DNA of 10,631 nucleotides from positions 1 through 10,631 of the forward strand of contig JAJYBX010000029.1 in assembly GCA_021778785.1 (NCBI GenBank). The letters are read 5' to 3'. This DNA is from Acidobacteriota bacterium. GTDB taxonomy: Bacteria; Acidobacteriota; Holophagae; Holophagales; Holophagaceae. The position numbers and the translations under genes were made by a program. Below, piece by piece: positions 6,271-10,631 of this stretch; position 1 is the stretch's first letter, and the number at the start of each line of letters is the position of its first letter. Under the pieces are notes generated by a model. It was not told the DNA's origin, ran no database searches, and saw nothing but the letters and a program-made list of their open reading frames with translations.

Positions 6271-6315
6271 CGTTGGGCCCTCCCGGACTGTGACCTCCGT
6301 CCATCATCCAGCTCT

Positions 6316-6327
6316 GTGTCCGGACAC
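6316..6327. promoter_or_regulatory. 12-bp perfect palindrome upstream of the lipoprotein-resB-ccsA genes
   Basis: GTGTCCGGACAC is a perfect dyad in the 80-bp gap between the dehydratase and the lipoprotein gene, ending 23 bases before the ATG. Its position suits an operator for a dimeric regulator. No clear -35/-10 pair is visible around it, and short GC-rich palindromes are not rare in such a genome. Confidence 0.3.
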
Positions 6328-6350
6328 GTACTGAGGCTAGGCTGGAGGGC

Positions 6351-7028
6351 ATGAGGAACCCCCTGCCCCTCCCACCCCCCGCCTCCGGCTGCCCGAAGGC
6401 ACGCCGGACCTCCTGGTCCATTGTCCTTCCCGCCGCCGCCGGAGCCCTCGTCCTGGCCCTGGGTGCGGGATGCAACCGCGATGACGTCGCCCACTACCGT
6501 GTCCCCAAGGAGGCTGGAGCCGCTCCGGCCGGCATGGGGATGCCGCCCATGGGCATGCCTCCGGGCGGAATGCCCGGCGGCGACATGCCCGCGCCGCCCG
6601 CGCCTTCGGGCAAGGCCGCCCTGAAGTGGACGCTGCCCAAGGGCTGGGCCGACGAGCCGGCCGGGGGCATGCGCTTCGCCACCCTCAAGGTCCCCGTGAC
6701 CGGGAAGCTCGACGCCTCCGTGGTGGTGCTGCCCGGCACCGCCGGGGGCGAGCTGGCCAACGTGAACCGCTGGCGCGGCCAGATCGGCCTCCCGCCCATC
6801 GACGAAGCCACGCTCACCTCGGAGCGGACGGTCCTGAAGACCAAGGCCGGCGATCTCTCCGTGTTCGATTTCACCAGTGAAGGCCAGATCAAGAGCCGCA
6901 TGGTCGCCGGCCTGATCACCACCGCCGACGGCAACACCTGGTTCCTGAAACTGACCGGCGACGCGGGCCCGGTGGGCCAGGCCAAGCCCGATTTCATGCG
7001 CCTGCTGGGGAGCATCCACCTTGATTAA
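6351..7028 (+). CDS. Putative lipoprotein with a Met/Gly/Pro-rich linker, coupled to resB
   Basis: The protein has 225 residues. Residues 1-23 include basic positions (K16, R18, R19), a hydrophobic stretch follows at 24-40, and L-G-A-G-C ends at C41. This resembles a lipoprotein signal, though -3 is Gly rather than Leu. A low-complexity linker at 61-80 holds six Met (62, 64, 67, 69, 74, 79) among Gly and Pro. The remaining domain, 89-225, begins W-T-L-P-K-G-W and contains N-V-N-R-W-R-G-Q-I-G-L-P-P, later N-T-W-F-L-K-L-T-G. I recall similar uncharacterised proteins in other phyla, sometimes near cytochrome c genes, but cannot verify this here. The ATG at 6351 has GGAGG two bases before it, a tight spacing. 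The last eight bases overlap the resB start, so the two are made together. A role in c-type cytochrome maturation or metal handling is inference from context. Confidence 0.75.
   Translation: MRNPLPLPPPASGCPKARRTSWSIVLPAAAGALVLALGAGCNRDDVAHYRVPKEAGAAPAGMGMPPMGMPPGGMPGGDMPAPPAPSGKAALKWTLPKGWADEPAGGMRFATLKVPVTGKLDASVVVLPGTAGGELANVNRWRGQIGLPPIDEATLTSERTVLKTKAGDLSVFDFTSEGQIKSRMVAGLITTADGNTWFLKLTGDAGPVGQAKPDFMRLLGSIHLD
7007..7012 (+). promoter_or_regulatory. Ribosome binding site for resB inside the lipoprotein gene
   Basis: GGGGAG lies eight bases before the TTG at 7021. This supports the unusual TTG start of resB, which overlaps the last codons of the preceding gene. Confidence 0.6.
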
Positions 7029-8184
7029 GCAGATCGGCACCCGTCTCTGGAAGATCATCACCTCCTTCGAGCTGACCATCGTTTCGCTGGCCCTGCTCAT
7101 GGCCCTGGTGTTCCTCTGCACCCTCGCCCAGGTCCACCTGGGCACCCTGGGCGCCGTGAACGCCTACATGCGGTCCTTCATCGTCTGGTGGCAGCCCCAG
7201 AGCATGAACATCTCCATCCCCGTCTTCCCCGGCGGAACGCTGGTGGGGATGGCGCTGGTGGTCAACCTCACCGCCTCCACCATCAAGCGCCTGGCCTTCA
7301 CCTGGCAGAAGGCCGGGCTGTGGATCGTCCACATCGGCCTCATCCTCCTCATCGCCGGCGAATTCGCCACGGGCGCCTTCCAGGTGGACACCAGCATGGC
7401 CATCGAGGTGGGCCAGACGGTCAACTTCGTCGAGAGTCCCCGCAGCATGGAACTGGCGGTGATCGACACCACCGATCCCGCCTACGACGACGTCTATTCC
7501 ATTCCCGAAGCCACCCTGGCGCGGGAAGGCACCGTGGCCATTCCGGGCACGCCTCTGGCCATCCGCGTCCGGAAGTTCTTCCGCAACGCGAACCTGAGCG
7601 CCCTGGGCCAGGGGGATCAGCCCTCCATGGCCACGGCCGGCGTGGGCCCCGGCGTGAAGGTGGTCGGAGCCCCGGCCGTCACCCGCGACGAGGAGATCAA
7701 CCACACCACCGCCTTCATCGAGCCCATCGCCGGAGGCCGCAGCTTCGGCACCTGGCTGGTCTCCACGGATCTGGGCGCCCCCCAGGGCTTCACCTACGAG
7801 GGCCGCAGCTACCGCCTGCTCGTCCGCCCGCGGCGGATCTACCTGCCCTACGCCGTCACGCTGAAGAAGTTCAGCCATGACGTCTACCCGGGCACGGACA
7901 TCCCCAAGAACTTCTCCAGCCTCATCCACCTCTCCAACCCCGGCACGGGCGAGGAGCGGGACGTCCTGATCTACATGAACCAGCCCCTGCGCTACGACGG
8001 CAAGGCCTTCTACCAGGCCAGCTTCGGCAAGGGCGACACCCTCTCCATCCTGCAGGTGGTCGGCAACCCGGGTTGGCTCATCCCCTACATCTCCTGTGTG
8101 CTCGTGACCATCGGCCTGCTGATCCACTTCGGCATCACCCTGCGCCGCTCCGTCAAGCGGCGGCAGTCCCAGAAGGAGGGCTGA
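7021..8184 (+). CDS. resB: Cytochrome c biogenesis protein ResB (Ccs1), System II
   Basis: The protein has 387 residues. ResB/Ccs1 pairs with CcsA to move heme across the cytoplasmic membrane and ligate it to apocytochrome c. Membrane segments are visible at about 16-38, 69-88 and 97-115, and a fourth at about 351-374, with a large extracytoplasmic domain between the third and fourth. This is the normal ResB topology. H104 in A-G-L-W-I-V-H-I-G-L-I-L-L corresponds to the conserved transmembrane heme-ligand histidine of CcsB (H83 of the Helicobacter hepaticus CcsBA fusion). The C-terminus is basic. A TTG start at 7021 overlaps the lipoprotein stop by eight bases; an ATT at 7024 is the only nearby alternative. 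The stop lies one base before the ccsA ATG, so the three genes form one translational unit. Confidence 0.92.
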   Translation: MIKQIGTRLWKIITSFELTIVSLALLMALVFLCTLAQVHLGTLGAVNAYMRSFIVWWQPQSMNISIPVFPGGTLVGMALVVNLTASTIKRLAFTWQKAGLWIVHIGLILLIAGEFATGAFQVDTSMAIEVGQTVNFVESPRSMELAVIDTTDPAYDDVYSIPEATLAREGTVAIPGTPLAIRVRKFFRNANLSALGQGDQPSMATAGVGPGVKVVGAPAVTRDEEINHTTAFIEPIAGGRSFGTWLVSTDLGAPQGFTYEGRSYRLLVRPRRIYLPYAVTLKKFSHDVYPGTDIPKNFSSLIHLSNPGTGEERDVLIYMNQPLRYDGKAFYQASFGKGDTLSILQVVGNPGWLIPYISCVLVTIGLLIHFGITLRRSVKRRQSQKEG

Positions 8185-8185
8185 C

Positions 8186-9943
8186 ATGAAGCTTGCCAAG
8201 CTGTTCCCCTGGCTGGCCGGCGTCCTCGCCCTGGCCGCCGTCCTCTTCGCCATGCTCCCCTCCGGCAAGGTGCGGGGCTTCGACATCCAGGGCTTCGCCA
8301 GCCTCCCCGTGCTCGAGGGCGGCCGCGTGAAACCCCTGGATTCCGTGGCGCGCAATTCGCTCCTGATGATCCGCGGCCAGCAGAGCTTCCGCAGCGGAGG
8401 ACACACCTTCAACGCCGACGAATGGCTGCTGGACCTCATGCTCCGCCCCCAGGTGGCCGACCAGCAGCCGGTCTTCCGCATCGATGATCCGGACGTGCTC
8501 GGCCTCATCGGCATGAAGCAGTCCTCGAACCGCTACTACAGCTTCCAGGCCCTCGGGCCCCATCTCGAGGAGGTCCAGAAGCAGGCCCAGGCCGCCCAGC
8601 CCATCGAGCCGCAGAAGCGCACGCGCTTCCAGAGCGCCGTCGTCAACCTCTTCGAGCGCGTCTACCTCTACTACAAGCTGCGCAACACCCTGCAGCTGGC
8701 CGGGACCCCCGGCCTGGCCTTCGAGATGCAGACCCTCGGCACGCCCGACGCCTCGCAGCGCCACGCCGACCTGGCCCAGGTGGCCCAGTTCCGCCCCCTG
8801 CCGCCCCTGCCGGGCCAGAACGCCGATGCCTGGCAGAGCACGGGCGAGGCCCTCCGGGCCGCCGATGCCGGATCGGTCCATCCCGCCCTCCCGCTCCTCG
8901 CCCAGGCCAGCCAGGCCTATGCCACCGGCGACACCAACGGCTTCAACGGCGCCGTGAAGGCCCTCGAGGCCCGCATCGCCGCCGAGCGGCCCGAGTTCGT
9001 GAGCCACGCCGACCACGAAGTGCTCTTCAACCGCACCCAGCCCTTCTACCAGGGCATGTGGCTGTACGTGGCCGCCCTGATCGTGGTGTTCGTGTCCTGG
9101 GCCTGGAAGCCCGAAATCCTCCGGCCCACCGCCTTCGCCCTGCTCTGCGTGGGGGCCCTCGTCCATACCGGGGGGCTGATCTTCCGCATCGTCCTCCAGG
9201 GCCGGCCGCCCGTGACCAACCTCTACTCCTCCGCGGTCTTCGTGGGCTGGGGCGCGGTCATCCTCGGCCTCATCCTCGAGCGTCTCTACAAGAACGGCTT
9301 CGGCACCGCCGTGGCCACCGCCGCGGGTTTCGCGTCCCTCATCGTGGCCCAGCACCTCGGCACCGAGGGCGACACCATGGAGATGATGCGGGCCGTGCTG
9401 GACTCCAACTTCTGGCTGGCCACCCACGTGGTGACCATCACGATCGGGTACAGCGGCACCTTCCTGGCCGGCGCCATCGCCATCGGCTACACGATCCGGA
9501 AGCACCTCGTCCCGGATCCCGACCCCGAGACCACCCGGTCCCTGGTCAGCATGGCCTACGGCATCATCTGCTTCGCCCTCTTCTTCAGCTTCGTGGGCAC
9601 CGTGCTGGGCGGCATCTGGGCCGACCAGTCCTGGGGCCGGTTCTGGGGCTGGGATCCCAAGGAGAACGGCGCCCTGCTGATCGTGCTGTGGAACGCCATC
9701 ATCCTGCACGCCCGCTGGGCGGGCTACGTGCGGGAGCGCGGGCTCATGGCCATGGCCATCTTCGGCAACATCATCACCAGCCTCTCCTGGTTCGGCGTGA
9801 ACCTGCTCGGCGTGGGCCTCCACTCCTACGGCTTCACGACGAACGGGTTCTGGTGGCTGATGGGCTTCGATGCCACCCAGGCCCTGTTCATGTTCCTCTG
9901 CCTGATGCCCTCTCTGCGGAGCGCCACGCACCGGCACGCCTGA
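8186..9943 (+). CDS. ccsA: Cytochrome c heme lyase subunit CcsA (CcsB), long form with extracytoplasmic N-terminal domain
   Basis: The protein has 585 residues; classical CcsA proteins have about 300-400. An N-terminal membrane segment (about 8-24) is followed by a roughly 265-residue soluble region that contains G-R-V-K-P-L-D-S at 46-53. Multiple membrane segments begin near residue 291. The tryptophan-rich WWD heme-binding motif spans about 478-491 (W478, W483, W487, W489, D490). The heme histidines fit the System II model: H414 (P-His1) before the WWD motif, H508 (TM-His2, in L-H-A-R-W) and H546 (P-His2, in G-L-H-S-Y-G-F) after it. Their spacings of 94 and 38 are close to those in the H. 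hepaticus CcsBA fusion. The long N-terminal domain with a GRxxPLD-type motif is, as I recall, shared by CcsA proteins of Bacteroidota and some other phyla; its role is unclear. AAGGAGG six bases before the ATG is the strongest ribosome binding site in the window. Confidence 0.94.
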   Translation: MKLAKLFPWLAGVLALAAVLFAMLPSGKVRGFDIQGFASLPVLEGGRVKPLDSVARNSLLMIRGQQSFRSGGHTFNADEWLLDLMLRPQVADQQPVFRIDDPDVLGLIGMKQSSNRYYSFQALGPHLEEVQKQAQAAQPIEPQKRTRFQSAVVNLFERVYLYYKLRNTLQLAGTPGLAFEMQTLGTPDASQRHADLAQVAQFRPLPPLPGQNADAWQSTGEALRAADAGSVHPALPLLAQASQAYATGDTNGFNGAVKALEARIAAERPEFVSHADHEVLFNRTQPFYQGMWLYVAALIVVFVSWAWKPEILRPTAFALLCVGALVHTGGLIFRIVLQGRPPVTNLYSSAVFVGWGAVILGLILERLYKNGFGTAVATAAGFASLIVAQHLGTEGDTMEMMRAVLDSNFWLATHVVTITIGYSGTFLAGAIAIGYTIRKHLVPDPDPETTRSLVSMAYGIICFALFFSFVGTVLGGIWADQSWGRFWGWDPKENGALLIVLWNAIILHARWAGYVRERGLMAMAIFGNIITSLSWFGVNLLGVGLHSYGFTTNGFWWLMGFDATQALFMFLCLMPSLRSATHRHA

Positions 9944-9963
9944 GCCGGGGGCACGTTCACCGG

Positions 9964-9992
9964 AAAAGGGAGGCGCCCCGGCGCCTCCCTTT
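9964..9992. terminator. Bidirectional intrinsic terminator between convergent genes
   Basis: GGGAGGCGCC (9968-9977) and GGCGCCTCCC (9980-9989) form a perfect GC-rich stem. It is flanked by AAAA on the left (9964-9967) and TTTCTT on the right, so it can stop transcription from ccsA on the plus strand and from the secreted-protein gene on the minus strand. Confidence 0.85.
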
Positions 9993-9997
9993 CTTCA

Positions 9998-10486
9998 TCA
10001 GGGCTTCCGGCGCGTGTCGGCCTTGAGGTAGGTGGCGAAGGCCTCCGGCCTGCCGGGCGGGGCGATGTCGAAGGCAAGGGAGACCGCATCCGCCCCCGTG
10101 CGCCGGTAGGTGAGGCGGAAGCGGGGACCCGGTCCGGCGTCGCCCAGGAACACGGCCCCGTCCGCCGTGGCCGTCACCGTGTAGTGGATCACGTGGCCCT
10201 CGTTGTCCACGTAGAGGGCCCGGAGGCGGCCGCCCTCGGGATAGACCGTGATCCGGTCCTCGTGCCGGGCCGGCGCGGCGGCCCCCTCCGCCCAGCTCCG
10301 GCGGACCAGCGCGTGGCCGCCCAGTTCCAGGCTGAACGTGGCCTCGCCCGAGGCCCGGCCGGGCTGGCCGCCCCCCTCGCCCACCCAGGTCCCCAGGAGG
10401 AACCGCAGGGGCGCGAGGGGATCGGCCACCGGGGCCTGCGCCACCAGGGGCGCGGCCAGGAGGAGGGGCATCAGGATGCGTCGCAT
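9998..10486 (-). CDS. Small secreted protein of unknown function (DUF1579-like pattern)
   Basis: The protein has 162 residues. A clear signal peptide (M-R-R-I-L-M-P-L-L-L, then A-A-P-L-V-A-Q-A) has a likely signal peptidase I site after A18. The mature part starts with L-R-F-L-L-G-T-W-V-G-E-G at about 27-38, then F-S-L-E-L-G-G-H-A-L-V-R-R-S, a pattern seen in small lipocalin-like or DUF1579-type beta-barrel proteins. The rest alternates short polar and hydrophobic stretches, consistent with a beta-barrel. No catalytic motif or cysteine is seen. The assignment rests on pattern memory and the molecular function is unknown. The ATG at 10486 has GGAG six bases before it. It lies 19 bp after the murD stop on the same strand, so it is probably co-transcribed with cell-wall genes, which need not imply a related role. 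Confidence 0.75.
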   Translation of the reverse strand: MRRILMPLLLAAPLVAQAPVADPLAPLRFLLGTWVGEGGGQPGRASGEATFSLELGGHALVRRSWAEGAAAPARHEDRITVYPEGGRLRALYVDNEGHVIHYTVTATADGAVFLGDAGPGPRFRLTYRRTGADAVSLAFDIAPPGRPEAFATYLKADTRRKP

Positions 10487-10505
10487 GGCGTCTCCGGTTG
10501 AAGGT

Positions 10506-10631
10506 TCAGGCTTCCGCCCAGTCCCGCACGAGCGACTCGAACCGCTCTCCGCGTTCCTCGAAGTTGTTGAACTGGTCGAAGCTGGCGCAGGCCGGGCTGA
10601 GCAGCACCTGGTCGCCGGGCTGGGCGAGGGC
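10506..10631 (-). CDS. murD: UDP-N-acetylmuramoylalanine--D-glutamate ligase, C-terminal end (partial)
   Basis: Only the last 41 codons are in the window; the gene continues past the right edge. They contain [16 protein letters not shown] and N-F-E-E-R-G-E-R-F, the characteristic C-terminal motif of MurD, which adds D-glutamate to UDP-MurNAc-L-Ala in the cytoplasm during peptidoglycan synthesis. The protein ends V-R-D-W-A-E-A. The stop is 19 bp before the start of the small secreted protein, so this is the 3' part of a longer minus-strand operon, probably a cell-division/cell-wall (mra/dcw-type) cluster; that cluster itself is not visible here. Confidence 0.93.
   Translation of the reverse strand, partial: ALAQPGDQVLLSPACASFDQFNNFEERGERFESLVRDWAEA

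Noticed and set aside
8153..9937. A 594-codon minus-strand open frame opposite ccsA
   Set aside because: Low-complexity Gly/Glu/His/Ala translation typical of the reverse frame of a GC-rich gene; ccsA on the plus strand is unmistakable.
1..10631. A defence island, CRISPR, toxin-antitoxin pair, secondary-metabolite cluster or mobile element
   Set aside because: Every substantial stretch is explained by recognisable housekeeping, regulatory or small secreted-protein genes. There are no transposase, integrase, nuclease, reverse transcriptase or array repeats, and no tRNA or rRNA.

Overview
The window is about 10.6 kb of very GC-rich, densely coding bacterial chromosome with ordinary housekeeping content. 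There is no sign of a plasmid, phage, insertion sequence, CRISPR array or RNA gene. GC-rich third positions, a cytochrome c System II cassette with a long CcsA, and a long-form aromatic amino acid hydroxylase would fit a Gram-negative such as an acidobacterium of the Holophagae/Geothrix type. That placement is an impression from gene content and codon use; no marker gene here settles it.

Layout. (1) 35-604, plus strand: a monothiol thioredoxin-like protein. It converges on a minus-strand gene of nine tetratricopeptide repeats (621-1616). (2) 1617-1832: the only sizeable and clearly AT-richer gap. It is a divergent control region with a perfect extended -10 promoter, an 8-bp direct repeat and a perfect hairpin, upstream of an OmpR-family response regulator (1833-2633). 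(3) The regulator's 3' end overlaps by 16 bp the 3' end of a minus-strand SpoU/TrmH-type RNA methyltransferase (2618-3415). That gene diverges across 45 bp from a LysR-type regulator (3461-4369). (4) A long aromatic amino acid hydroxylase (4448-6022) is translationally coupled to pterin-4a-carbinolamine dehydratase (6019-6270), so the enzyme that uses the pterin cofactor and the enzyme that regenerates it are made together. (5) A lipoprotein-like gene (6351-7028), resB (7021-8184) and ccsA (8186-9943) overlap or nearly touch and form the cytochrome c heme-ligation (System II) cassette. It ends at a strong bidirectional terminator. (6) From the other side come a small secreted protein (9998-10486, minus) and, just upstream of it, the C-terminal end of murD (10506-10631, minus), which runs off the window.

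Working together: the hydroxylase/dehydratase pair is a phenylalanine-to-tyrosine (or related) module, possibly controlled by the LysR gene immediately upstream. ResB and CcsA carry all four histidines expected for heme handling, so the c-type cytochrome assembly pathway looks functional. The lipoprotein translated into resB is a plausible, uncharacterised accessory.

I looked for an undescribed system and did not find one that the sequence supports. The best candidates for novelty are modest: the roughly 45-residue insertion between the iron ligands of the hydroxylase and its 200-residue C-terminal extension, the Met-rich lipoprotein fused into the resB operon, and several small dyad or repeat sequences at start sites.
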